Positions 34,701 to 46,240 of a stretch of 64,000 bases of DNA are shown piece after piece. Below the pieces are notes generated by a model. The model saw only the letters and a program-made list of their open reading frames with translations, made no database searches and was not told the DNA's origin. The DNA is from Terebella lapidaria (lineage: Eukaryota; Annelida; Polychaeta; Terebellida; Terebellidae). The position numbers were made by a program, and so were the translations under genes. The stretch is from positions 965,001-1,029,000 of the forward strand of contig OX424563.1 in the NCBI GenBank assembly GCA_949152475.1, given 5' to 3'. The stretch's first letter is position 1. Each line of letters begins with the position of its first letter.

Positions 34701-37700
34701 TTGAAACGTGGCAGCGATATCCATAAGCTGAAGGCAGTTCACATCGCCAAGATTGACGAAATGGACAAGATGACGATGCTGGAAGAAGACACAGAGGTTG
34801 CCACAGCGTCCGATGAGGAAGAGGAAGAGGTTATCAATGAGGATACTTCGGCGCACATAGACTCTGAGACACGAGCCGTCACCAAACACTGCACAAAAGT
34901 CATGGTGGGAAACCACCTCCGCTACAAGTGCAAGATGTGTGATTACTTGAGCTCCCTGCAGATGATTAAGCGTCATGTGTTGTCCGTGCATATGAAGTTC
35001 TTTCCATTCAGATGCAAGTATTGTAAGACGACCTCCAGGGAGCGATACCACCTCCAGGTGCACATGAAGAAGGTGCATCCAGGCCGGCCTGTTGTAATGA
35101 ACAGAGTCAAGTTTGATCCTGAGAAACATGGCAGAATCGTCAAAACTGCCTGTCTCTCCAGCAGAAAACGCAAGAGAGACGATGATTCTTCCAGTTTGGG
35201 CAATGACGGAAGTGAATCCGAGCACAGCCAGAGTCAGGACAGGAGCAGTATGGAGCGAATGACTCCCAGTGAGTCGGTGTCCTCCATGGAGTCCACAGCC
35301 CACCGAGGTCGATCCACACCAACTGTTCCCACCACAGCTATCAAACAGGAGCCTGGAGAACCACCAGTTCCAGAAAGTGCCAACAGACGGCGCTCTGCCT
35401 CAGACCTTCCTCGGGTCCATGACTTGAGAGAGCACACGGAGCCGCCCAGACCACTGATTGCAGGCCAGCAGGACCCGGTACCTGCCACAGCCGACGGTGA
35501 CAAGATTAAACCCAGAAAGAAGTACTGCTGTGCTTACTGTGACTATGTCAGCATGTATCTGAAGCAGGATATCCAGCGACATATCCTTCTGAAACACTTA
35601 CTGATTCATGTGTTCATGTGTAAGAAGTGTAAGTTTGCTACAAATAACAAGAAGCAAGTGGAGCAGCATAAAAAGCAGAACAAGAACCACGCCTACCGAG
35701 ACTGGACGGAAATCAAAGATAAGATCGTTGAGATCCATCAGGAGGACATGGAAGCGGTGTTTGGTTTCCCCGAAGGACAACTTACTGAAATACAGCAGCA
35801 ACTTGACAAAATCCCAGGACTTTACCAGTTTGTCAATACCAGTCCCGCGAAGGGCGCCAGTACACCACAGAGTAAAACCTCAACGTTATCTGAACCTTCA
35901 ACGCCAAGCAGCAGTCGTGTGTCCTCTGATGTCGGCCAGGACACCTCCAGTCTCTCCGTCAATACGTCGGACTACTCTCAGTTCACAGAATTCACGAGGA
36001 ATGCCGGTCTGCTCTCTCCAACTGGCAGTCTCACCCAAGACAGAAAGCACAACTCCATGGCACTAGCCGCAGTGAAGATTCAAAAGAAGGCATCAGAAAT
36101 CAAGCTTCCCAAAATGGAGCTGTTCTGTTGTTCGTATTGCGACTATTCGTCGAAATATGGGCGAGGCGATGTCAAGAAACACATCATGTTCAAGCATTTC
36201 ATGAACAAGAAATACACCTGTGAGTACTGCGGCTTCAGTACCTGGACCGAGCACATCATAAAAAGCCACTCGGAAACTTCTCACCCAAACCAGCCACCAA
36301 ATGTCTACAACTTTGAGCTAGAGCACGAGTGTATTGTGCCAATACGAACAACTAGTGATCACCACATGATGATGGGCGTCAAAGCTCCACCGAACAGCCC
36401 CATCGAACTCCAGAAAAACACGCTCTTCCAGTGCAAACTGTGCAACGTGGAGGGTCCAAATATCGTCAAGATCAAGATTCACGTGGTGGTGAAACACTGG
36501 AACATGAAGCCTTTCCAGTGTCCTATCTGTGGCGACCAGCGCTGGAAGAAACAGACCGTCCAGGACCACATCGCTAGGGAGCATCCAGGCTCCACCGAGC
36601 AGGGTGTCGCCACCACCACCAAAAAGGCTACCGAGCTGGCCAACCTGGTCAAGAGGAGGATCGTCTTCTCATCTCAACGTGCGGGCAAGTCTGTAATCAC
36701 AGCTACCGCTCAAGGAGAGACGTCCAGGAAATGCTGTGCCTGTGACTATGTGGCTGCGGACCAGGAGGATCTCAATAGTCACATGTCATCTCACAGTGTC
36801 TTCTCCTGTATCTACTGCCCCTTCCAAGCACTCTGCAAAGGCGATGTGCAATCTCACATAACGAAGGATCACCCCGAGTACCCTGTACGCATAAAGACCT
36901 CAATGCCCTCCACCGCTCCTAATGACGGAAATGGTGCCAGCGGTGCCAAGAAACCAAGACCGGCGCAGTTCACTCAGCCACGTAAGAAACTGATGATTGG
37001 CCAGAAACTGTCCATCTCCCAGAAGTTGCCCGTCGCTCAGAAGCTACCTCTGGCTCAGAAGGCAGTGCTTGTAGCACGCAAGAAGTTTGACCGACTCTAC
37101 CAGTGTAAGGAATGTGGGCACCAGGTGGAGAATTACAAAAACATCATTGAGCACATTTGTAAGCACATTAACTACTTCAGGTTCCACTGTCTGCATTGCA
37201 CACAACGAACTCTGCGAGGCTACACGATGTCGAATCACATGGAGCAGCACCACCCCGACACGGACGGACTTTACAAGGTGCACAAGGATGAGGAGCTGGA
37301 GGAGAAGCTCAAGGACGGCTACATCATTGTCCACAAGACCAGCAAGAACAAGGACTGTCCAGCATCTTGTCCACTCTGTGGAAAGAGATGTGCCAGGCTC
37401 TCCACCTTGAGAGAACACATCATGCGAGAGATGAACTACCGACCGTTCCTCTGTCCGATCTGTGACTACAGCGACTGCACGGGAGGGAGAGTCAATTTTC
37501 ACATGAGGCTCCACCAGGGACTCTCGGGGAGTTACAAGATGAAGATCGACAACCAGCTAGCCGCTGAGGTTCAGAAACTCATCGATGAGGCCAAGAAGAG
37601 AGAGGACGAAGGGAGACAAGGTGATAAACCAGTGTCATTGACCCCCACTAAACCCACAACGTCCGCTGCATCCAGGTTCCCAAAGATCAACCTGAAACCG

Positions 37701-40250
37701 TCGCCGAGTCCTTCCACTCCCCAGTCCAGACCCCCGTCAGTGACTTCAATATCCTCAACGTCAGCAGCCAATTCTAGCAGAGAGACCTCACTCGAGCCAG
37801 CCACAACGGCATCCACTGCATCAGAGGAGAATGAGACACCTAAGGCCCACAGGTAGGGGGACTATATGTTCATTGTAGACACTCACTTGGAAACAATACT
37901 ACTTGATATTTTGCAGATTTTCATATCAGTACCTGTCCTGTACTGATTCGTACAGAAAGGAAAAATGTCTCAACTGAATGAGTAACTACCATACTTGTTA
38001 TTATCAGGTGCCATCTGTGTCCGTATTCGACCGATGTAGAGAAACTCTACAAGACACACTTGCTGCGGACCCACGGCAAGAAGCGCTGGAAGTGTCACTA
38101 TTGCGACTGTCAGACGGTGTATCGCAGCACACTCATCAAACACATGAAGGACACACACAGGCAGCTGCCCATGAAGCTTATCCAACTGCTTCCCGCCCCC
38201 AAAACTCCCATGAAACACATCCCTGACTTGCAGGTCGTCAAGACTCCCGGAGCGTTTGGAGTGGCTGAACCACAGCTGCCAGGCCTGGTCCCAGAAGGTA
38301 TTCTTTGCTAGATTCACACTCTGTTACTATTTCATTGTGCTAGTTAGTTCGAGAAAATCTTGATGTGATCTGTACTAAGAGTTATGAGTATGAATTGGCA
38401 ACATCTTGTCTGACAATATATCAATATATAGCATACCGTATTTATTCAATTAGTTCGAACAGCTAAAAATAATTAAATTTTGAAATGTTCGAATTATTAG
38501 ATTCAAGATAAAATCGTCCGTCAAAACGAAAAAAAAACCCAAACCCAGATCGATCATGCCATGGCAGATAGGCCTACGCGAGTTGACAGATGCCGCTCAT
38601 GCTGGCTGGTTAGGGCCTGTACGATTGGTAGGTTAACTGCAGACAACTAGCACTTCAAAAAAAAACTTGAATAACTGGCTGCTAAATCGCCGGGTAACTG
38701 TAATTTATAATCTCGCATTGATGCTAGATTCTAGTCATATTGCATGTGCAATCGAGTCACTCGACTCGGAAAATCTTCAATGGCCCGCAAACCGCCTGGC
38801 ACTATGAGGTCCGCGCTTTTTGTCCTATACCCTCGCATTGGTAGGCCTAATCGCACACACTGCCACCTGGAGAATATATCGCTGATTACTCATTTCGTAG
38901 TGCTGCCACCTGGCTAGTTGTAAGTTTTGGCAGCTGACAAGTTGATTTCATTCGTTGTTCTAATCGAAATTTCGATCGTAAATTTGACTGTTCGAACTAA
39001 ACGAGTCAATTTAAAAATTATTTTCTTGAATAATTTTTGGTGTTCGAATTATTAGAGTGTTCGAACTAATTGAATAAATACGGTACTAAGTACACTATAT
39101 TATAAAAATGTGGTTTAACAATAGATGTATATTTGCCTGTTTGCTTAGGTTCTCCTGTGACAATCAAGATTGAGAAAGCCCCGTCTAAGTCGACACCGGT
39201 CAAGAGTCACCCGAAGGCCCAGCCCAAGGCTCCCCTCCCACCTAATGTTCAGATCTTGGGCCCAAGTGATGACGGTCGATACTTGTGCAGTGCATGTCCC
39301 TACAGCACCACACAGAGGAAACTGATCGGCATGCATCTCAACAACCACCGTGAACCTGACCTCGAGTGCCACTACTGCAAGAAGATCTATCGTGTCAGGT
39401 GAGGTCTAATTCATTGGTCAATGTTTCCCATCAACAATCAAACATAGTCCTAAATGTATACGAGGTGTAATACATTGCAATATAATACTTTATGAAAATC
39501 CAAGAAAAATGTGTAAGTCAGTCTGAAGAGTTTCTTCTTTAGAGAAGAGTGATTTGTTTTGAGCTGATATAAATATTGTACTTTCCTGTCAGCTATCGCC
39601 TGCGTCGGCATTCAAGAGTTCGGCATCAAAATCTCCCGATTATCTGGAAGAACTTGACATCTGGAGACATGCACAGTGTACCTTGGAATTCAGTGGGTGC
39701 TACTGGAGCATTCACATCGGACCCGGGCGAGAACCCTCAGACCCTGTACTGTTGCCACGCTTGCTCCTACACGGGTGAAACCTCAGACGCTTTGTTCCGA
39801 CACATGCAGGACGTCCATGGTTCTGCTGAGCTGCTCGGAGATCCGGGAACCAGTTCCAGTCAGAACCAAAGTAGTAACTTGTCGCGAGAGGATATTGAGG
39901 TACTGCGCTGTGGTGTCTGCTCGTATTCGACATACATCGCTGAAGAGTTGACAGAACACGCCAAGACGCATCTACCGCAGAAACCGTTCCATTGTCAGCT
40001 GTGTTCTTACACTTGCAAACTGAAAACCGATGGACTACGACATGCAGCCAGAAAACATCCGCACCAGAAACCATCCGTTATTATACAAAACCTGGAGACT
40101 TCTACCAGTGACGAGCCGTCACCAATAAAAAGGCCAAGAATTGTAGTCCAGGACATCATGGAACTAGACGAGAATGATCTGCGCACCTTTATGAAGTCAA
40201 GAAATGTTCTCAGAGCTCACATCACTGAAAGCCGTACTGTGGAAGTATAG
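27347..40250 (+). CDS. Giant C2H2 zinc-finger protein, about 3,790 residues, 6 coding exons
   Basis: Coding exons are 27347-31754, 31891-34220, 34416-37852, 38008-38297, 39149-39398 and 39593-40250. All junctions are GT-AG with matching phases, and the sum is an exact multiple of three (11,373 nt). I count about 42 finger-like motifs, mostly of the form C-x2-C-x12-H-x3-5-H, often with C-x-Y-C-x-Y-S cores. They are spread through the chain without TGEKP linkers, so this is not a KRAB/Kruppel-type array. Such proteins are nuclear and usually bind DNA or chromatin. The layout recalls large vertebrate proteins such as ZNF462 or ZNF407, but I cannot assign an orthologue. The start is the first in-frame ATG after the acceptor at 27314. 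A 7-codon upstream ORF (27318-27341) ends just before it. At least one 5' non-coding exon is expected upstream. Confidence 0.88.
27377..27655 (+). repeat. 24-bp coding minisatellite, EAKDSTRT repeat
   Basis: About 11 units of 24 bp (gaggcaaaggacagcactcgcact) encode EAKDSTRT-like octapeptides directly after the start codon. Near-identical central units point to recent expansion. The unit length keeps the frame. The encoded peptide is highly charged and probably disordered. Confidence 0.9.
31891..34220 (+). CDS. Zinc-finger gene, coding exon 2 (residues about 1,470-2,246)
   Basis: Acceptor TTGCAG|ATGAAAGC, phase 1. It carries about 14 fingers, among them VKCAFQDC, FTCAYCPKSF, YKCSFHSC, TKCPYC, KKCEKC, FYCRQC, YICAHC, FHCDMC, YECDLC, YKCEFC, YKCPYC and VFCPLC. 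An acidic Glu/Pro-rich spacer lies at about 32500-32780. The frame stays open past the donor (CAACAG|GTTTGG) to 34295, so intron retention would give an early stop. Confidence 0.85.
34416..37852 (+). CDS. Zinc-finger gene, coding exon 3 (residues about 2,247-3,391)
   Basis: Acceptor TTTCCAG|ACCAGTGG, phase 0; donor CACAG|GTAGGG. It holds about 16 fingers, several in close pairs (YKCKMC/FRCKYC, YCCAYC/FMCKKC, FCCSYC/YTCEYC, FQCKLC/FQCPIC, ASCPLC/FLCPIC). A Lys/Arg-rich segment (SRKRKRDD near 35165) could be a nuclear localisation signal. A short KLPxAQK/KLSISQK repeat is at about 36975-37080. Confidence 0.85.
38008..38297 (+). CDS. Zinc-finger gene, coding exon 4
   Basis: It encodes two fingers in tandem, RCHLCPYSTDVEKLYKTH and WKCHYCDCQTVYRSTLIKH, then a Pro/Val-rich tail. 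The acceptor is TTATCAG|GTGCC, completing an Arg codon from exon 3; donor GAAG|GTATTC. Confidence 0.85.
38436..39083. mobile_element. TA-flanked MITE, family 2, in zinc-finger intron 4
   Basis: It is 648 bp with 25-bp terminal inverted repeats, CCGTATTTATTCAATTAGTT at one end and the reverse complement at the other, flanked by TA. Its first seven bases (CCGTATT) are shared with family 1, which suggests related transposases. No coding capacity. Confidence 0.9.
39149..40250 (+). CDS. Zinc-finger gene, coding exons 5 and 6 (C-terminus)
   Basis: Exon 5 (39149-39398) holds YLCSACPYSTTQRKLIGMH and the first half of a finger (LECHYCKKIYRV), which exon 6 (39593-40250) completes (SYRLRRHSRVRH). The intron therefore splits a finger. 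Exon 6 adds three more (LYCCHACSYT, LRCGVCSYST, FHCQLCSYTC), a basic PIKRPRI stretch and ends at 40250. Confidence 0.85.
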
Positions 40251-42070
40251 ACTGATTTATGTAATATCTGCTTTGTGGTTTATGTTGTATTTGTTATGGG
40301 TGCCAGCTTCCATATTGATACTGAGCAAAAGATAAAGAGTTTGTGTATTGTTCGTTAGTCCACACGACATTGTGCTGTTTGATGTATTGTTCTGTGTTGT
40401 TAGATTGGTGTAGTTTGTGTGACATGTTTGTATGTTGTTTATTGTTGTATACTTGGTCAGTACCATAGTTCATGTCATGTTGTACATTTTGTATCAGTAT
40501 TCTTTATTGCAAAGAATCATGGAGATGTGATGTGTGTTTTATAGTGGATTTTCCATATTTATATTTATCATGAACTAAAGCACACAAATGATTCGTGCTT
40601 TGCTGCTTGAGTGAAGCTGCTTCTTGTAGGTTGGTATACTCAAGTTCAACACAAAATCTTGTGTGATTTTTGGCGATAACTTCTTTTAGGATGGTTGGAT
40701 CAATTTGAAATTTTATATGTTTTCATTTGGCACAAAACCATATTTTTTCATCAAATTTCAGATCTGAGAAAATTGGCAATCTACTCCAAAGTTGGACACA
40801 AATCCGATCATGGGAATTCAAGAAAACTTGGGAAATTCATGGTCTTTTTTCCACCACGAAATGTAATATGAGGAAAGTTTTTGAGTTAGAAGAATCATGC
40901 AGGTGTATTTTAATAAAATATAATTCTTACAAAGTACTGTGCAATGTGCGCTTCGAACAACATAACAAATTCTGGTCAGACTCGCAAATTTCATGTTTGA
41001 TGTGAAATTTAATATTAGAGTAGATTGCCAATTTTTTTAGATAGAAATCTATGCCGAATGGAAGCAAACAAAATTTCAAATTGATCCGACCATCCTTTTT
41101 TACTCCTTTTTATGGAGTTATGGCCAAAAATCATACGGGATTTTGTGCTGAACTTGACTTTACCACTTCAATATCATGTCGTTTTGTGAATATCAGAATT
41201 AACTGTTGTACCGGGTAGTTAAAATTTACATGTACAGTTTCTGATTGTTTGAAAATTTTTTTTGCCAGTTTTGGGTTGATTGCTGTAGAGTTCATTACTA
41301 GGAGTTTCTGAAATGAAATCAGGCTATTACAGTTTAGCTCACCATATTGCCATATGGCCTGATAAACTTATGTCTTCAGTTGGCGTCCATCTGTGAGCAT
41401 AAAGTCAAAATGACAATTTTTGTTGGGCTGCCATTCCCTCAGAGTTCAGTATATATAAAGTTTGTATACCTAATTGATGCATAGGCCTGCAAATGCGTTA
41501 CGATGAAACCTATCGTATTCAGAAATATTGAATACATGTAAATGTCCCAAGATTCCAAAATCGAGGTGCCTGGTAAGCGATGTTCCCCTTGTTTTGTGAA
41601 TGTGCGTTCATGAGGTTGATGAAGATTCAAAATACATGTCTGAATACTTCAGATATCGGTAAAAATGTTTCATTAGTTATCTTTTTATGTATTCGTTGTG
41701 ATTTATACAGAATGTACAAATGAATTGGAATGGTATGGCTAAAAGTAAATTATAAGTTTGGTTCATTTGAATCTGTGTCTACAGACATGTGTACTAGGAT
41801 AGAGTGACTACATTTTCATGAAGTTAACATGACCAGCATTGTACACATTCTGCCTTCAAGAAAAAAATTGATACCTTTTGTTTTTTTGTCGAATTTAAGT
41901 AGTCCACATACTTTATGGTGCAATAGTTTAATTCTATGGAAACAATAATTGTTAATATTTTTATCCAATTCAAATATGAATAAAATGTCGCAAACTTATT
42001 TTCAGTTCTTGATATTAAAATTTTTAAATAGATAAAATGTATTGTAGAGAGCAGTTTACAAATACATGTA
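40251..42070 (+). other. Probable 3' UTR and flank of the zinc-finger gene
   Basis: AT-rich, with AATAAA at 40912 and 41981 as possible polyadenylation signals. A MITE occupies 40640-41157. No coding exon is supported. Confidence 0.4.
40640..41157. mobile_element. MITE, family 3, complete
   Basis: The arms 'caagttcaacacaaaatctt' and 'ttttgtgctgaacttg' are inverted. A long imperfect inverted repeat follows inside (ggatggttggatcaatttg / aaattgatccgaccatcc; agattgccaat). About 518 bp. A second copy is at 63472. Confidence 0.85.
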
Positions 42071-42296
42071 CCGTATTGGTCCTAATAGTAGCACGATGTG
42101 CCAAAGCAAGACCTGCAACAACATGTGCAGGAATGAGGTAAAACTTGAGGTCAAATTTAAGAGAATCACTGAAAAATCTTTTTTTAGAATTTTAGAAAAG
42201 ATATGTGGATTACAAGGTCACAAAAATCGAACATTTCGGGGGAAAGAGGGGGGCACTCTACTACTGGGGCGCATTCCACTATTGGGACCAATACAG
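42071..42296 (+). mobile_element. Family 1 MITE, shortened copy
   Basis: It starts CCGTATTGGTCCTAATAGTA with TA before it and ends 'ccactattgggaccaatacag' with TA after. It contains the 'gtgccaaagcaagacct' and 'aggtaaaacttgaggtcaaat' blocks of the family. Confidence 0.85.
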
Positions 42297-42299
42297 TAC

Positions 42300-42930
42300 A
42301 TTTACTGCCTTGGGGAAATTTTGGCATGATGGATTACTCACTGAAGGTAAATTTCTACCTGAGGGAGAAATAATTGATATATTACTTGATGAGCATTGAA
42401 CAATCAGATGGCATGAGTTTCACACGAGGTAAAATAATGCAAAATACTATCGAAATGTCCATTTCAGGTATTTCCATGTCAGAACTCGGGAGAGCATGAT
42501 GTGTGACACAGCTTTAGTCAGGTTGCAATCGGTGCACAACTAGCATAAATATCATGAGTCAGAAAATGCACTCTAAAGATCTGTTAGTTTCTCTAGGGAC
42601 ATGCACGAGATGACTGAAATAGGACAAGTAATTTTCCAGAAGTCATCTGCAAGAATTGACATAATCATCCTTTATAACGCATAGGTGAACACAACATATA
42701 TTCAGTATTTTCCCGAGCTAACATCACTTCGCATTATCCATTTCTTTCATTCAAGCATTAGCTATCTTGAATTTGCCTCGGTGTCAAAATTTTGTCACTC
42801 GTCAGGAGATCACGAAGAACCATATGTTTCTGAGTGAACTTGGGGTCAAGCTGACCTGCGAGGCCAAATTCAGTTTCAGGCTTTTAAAAGTGTTTGAGAA
42901 TTGGCTGTTTTAGCCACCAGTGACAATTGA
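42300..42930. other. Intergenic, nothing recognised
   Basis: Mixed AT-rich sequence with no supported gene, RNA or repeat. Confidence 0.4.
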
Positions 42931-42934
42931 TTAT

Positions 42935-43925
42935 TGCAGCTGTCAGTGAAGCAATGGCTATTGTAGCCACCAGCGATACAATGGTTATTGTAGCCACCAG
43001 GGAAGCAATGGCTATTGTAGCCACCCGTGAAGCAATGGCTATTGTAGCACCAGGGATACAATGGCTATTGTAGCCACCAGTGATACAATGGCTATTGTAG
43101 CCACCCGTGAAGAAATGGCTATTGTAGCACCAGGGATACAATGGCTATTGTAGCCACCCGTGAAGCAATGGCTATTGTAGCACCAGGGATACAATGGCTA
43201 TTGTAGCCACCAGGGATACAATGGCTATTGTGGCCACCAGGGAAGCAATGGCTATTGTAGCCTCCGGGAAGCAATGGCTATTGTAGCCACCAGTGAAGCA
43301 ATTGCTATTGTAGCCACCAGGGAAACAATGGCTATTGTAGCCACCAGTGAAGCAATGGCTATTGTAACCACCAGGGAAGCAATTGCTATTGTAGCCACCA
43401 GGGAAACAATGGCTATTGTAGCCAGCAGGGAAACAATGGCTATTGTAGCCACCAGTGAAGCAATTGCTATTGTAGCCACCAGGGAAACAATGGCTATTGT
43501 AGCCACCAGTGAAGCAATGGCTATTGTAACCACCAGGGAAGCAATGGCTATTGTAGCCACCAGGGAAGCAATGGCTATTGTAGCCACCAGGGAAGCAATG
43601 GCTATTGTAGCCACCAGGGAAACAATGGCTTTTGTAGCCACCAGGGAAGCAATGGCTATTGTAGCCACCAGGGAAGCAATGGCTATTGTAGCCACCAGCG
43701 ATACAATGGCTATTGTAGCCACCAGCGATACAATGGTAATTGTAGCCACCAGGGATACAATGGCTATTGTAGCCACCAGGGAAGCAATGGCTATTGTAGC
43801 CTCCGGAAAGCAATGGCTATTGTAGCCACCAGTGAAGCAATGGCTGTTGTAGCCACCAGTGAAGCAATGGCTATTGTAGCCACCAAAGAAGCAATGACTG
43901 TTGTAGCCACCAAAGAAGCAATGGC
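42935..43925. repeat. 27-bp minisatellite, about 36 units
   Basis: The unit is ccaccagggaagcaatggct followed by attgtag. A few units lose one base ('gtagcaccagg'), and agg/agt/agc variants define subtypes. Because 27 is a multiple of three and the unit has no stop on several frames, open frames of 183-238 codons run through it on both strands (GYNSHCFPG repeat on the minus strand). No exon signals flank it, so I treat it as non-coding. Confidence 0.92.
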
Positions 43926-44700
43926 GAGCATTATTGATATTGGGATATATCCACTCTTCATTATTCAAAATGCATAAGATCTCAAAAATAGGGTGTTGTA
44001 AAGCAAATTGGGCTTTATTTCCATACTGATTGCACTAGACAAACATGTCTGGGTGCATTCTCCTGCAGTCAGCTTAAAAAATCGTCTATGGGGTCATTCT
44101 GGTTTTACTATATTACAGAAAATGTATGCCATTATTGCGGAAATGGTGTGCTTGTGAAGAGAGAAACAAACATTATTCTGGACTCATCAGCCTACACAGT
44201 GCACGGACTTGTCTTCGGGGATATGTCACACCAAATCGCCTCCTTTGGCATCTCTAAGTTTAGACCTCGTTGTCAAGTTATAAATTGCTTCTCATATTTT
44301 GCTTCCAGTTTGTCACTTTTCGGATGTTACTTCTCAAGTGTCGCACAAGCATTCCCTACAATAATCGTCTTAATTGTCCATATATTGTGGTTCAATTCTT
44401 TTCTATTTATAGGCTTTTATAACTCCTTTCAATTTACTGTCATAGGTGAAGAATTCATCTTGCAAAATACACACATGATCTATACCAAAGTTTGGTGAAA
44501 AATAAAAACAAATACATTTTGTTTCTTCCAACTGAAACACTTTATTTTTCGTAATCAATCCCATTACTATGAGGTACATACCAGTCATTGTAGGACAATA
44601 TTTTACAAATGTACTGTGAAATTTCTGCGCATTAGGAACAAAATGGAGGTTGAACTTTTAGATCATCACACCCTCCTTCCTACCTAACACTTGATTTATA
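43926..44700. other. Intergenic, one unsupported 136-codon open frame
   Basis: The plus strand at 44088-44498 is open for 136 codons and rich in Phe, Ile, Ser and Cys. No family, splice signal or homologous repeat was recognised. 'agacatgtctgggtgcattctcctgcagtcag' near 44040 faintly recalls element B. Confidence 0.3.
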
Positions 44701-44769
44701 AACTAGACGTCAAGGCCTAAAGATGCCTTGGAGGCATTTCGGTGTGATGAATAATTTATAATACTAGAT

Positions 44770-46240
44770 ATCGACGAAAATGAAAAATGTCGACAAATTT
44801 CGGGTCAAGGTCAAAGTTCATCCATAATACCCGCTAGACATGTTTGTCTAGGGCGACGAGTCCGAAAATACCATCCGTTTCGCTCTACGACGCACCGTTT
44901 CCGAGATATCGACGAAAACGAAAAATGCCGACTCGGCAAAAAAATTTCGGGTCAAGGTCAAAGTTCATCAATAATTCCCCTTAGACATGTTTGTCTAGTG
45001 CGACGAGTCCGAAAATAACGTCCGTTTCGCTCTACGACGCACCGTTTCCGAGATATCGACGAAATCGACGAAAACGATAAATGCCGACTCGGCAAAAAAA
45101 TTTCGGGTCAAGGTCAAAGTTCATCAATAATTCCCCTTAGACATGTTTGTCTAGTGCGACGAGTCCTAAAATAACGTCCGTTTCGCTCTACGACGCACCG
45201 TTTCCGAGATATCGACGAAAACGAAAAATGCCGACTCGGCAAAAAAATTTCGGGTCAAGGTCAAAGTTCATCCATAATACCCCTTAGACATGTTTGTCTA
45301 GTGCGACGAGTCCGAAAATAACGTCCGTTTCGCTCTACGACGCACCGTTTCCGAGATAACGACGAAAACGAAAAATGCCGACTCGGCAAAAAAATTTCGG
45401 GTCAAGGTCAAAGTTCATCAATAATACCCCTTAGACATGTTTGTCTAGTGCGACGAGTCCGAAAATAACGTCCGTTTCGCTCTACGACGCACCGTTTCCG
45501 AGATATCGACGAAAACGAAAAATGCCGACTCGGCAAAAAAATTTCGGGTCAAGGTCAAAGTTCATCCATAATACCCCTTAGACATGTTTGTCTAGTGCGA
45601 CGAGTCCGAAAATAACGTCCGTTTCGCTCTACGACGCACCGTTTCCGAGATAACGACGAAAACGAAAAATGCCGACTCGGCAAAAAAATTTCGGGTCAAG
45701 GTCAAAGTTCATCCATAATTCCCCTTAGACATGTTTGTCTAGTGCGACGAGTCCGAAAATAACGTCCGTTTCGCTCTACGACGCACCGTTTCCGAGATAT
45801 CGACGAAAACGAAAAATGCCGACTCGGCAAAAAAATTTCGGGTCAAGGTCAAAGTTCATCCATAATACCCCTTAGACATGTTTGTCTAGTGCGACGAGTC
45901 CGAAAATAACGTCCGTTTCGCTCTACGACGCACCGTTTCCGAGATATCGACGAAAACGAAAAATGCCGACTCGGCAAAAAAATTTCGGGTCAAGGTCAAA
46001 GTTCATCCATAATACCCCTTAGACATGTTTGTCTAGTGCGACGAGTCCGAAAATAACGTCCGTTTCGCTGTACGACGCACCGTTTCCGAGATATCGACGA
46101 AAACGAAAAATGCCGACTCGGCAAAAAAATTTCGGGTCAAGGTCAAAGTTCATCCATAATACCCCTTAGACATGTTTGTCTAGGGCGACGAGTCCGAAAA
46201 TAACGTCCGTTTCGCTCTACGACGCACGGTTTCCGAGATA
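44770..46240 (+). repeat. 147-bp tandem array
   Basis: About ten units. 'actcggcaaaaaaatttcgg' starts at 45087, 45234, 45381, 45528, 45675, 45822, 45969 and 46116, always exactly 147 bp apart. An earlier copy at 44931 is 156 bp upstream because of a 9-bp insertion. Units differ at only a few positions (taatt/taata; ataacg/atatcg). Each holds GGTCAAGGTCAAAGTTCA, a DR1-like nuclear-receptor site. Confidence 0.95.

Noticed and set aside
43172-43968. Long open frames (213 and 238 codons) across the 27-bp minisatellite
   Set aside because: They are a by-product of a stop-free unit whose length is a multiple of three. Different frames and both strands are open alike, and no start or splice context supports a gene.
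44088-44498. 136-codon open frame rich in Phe and Ile
   Set aside because: AT-rich composition explains it; no recognisable motif, splice site or repeat support.
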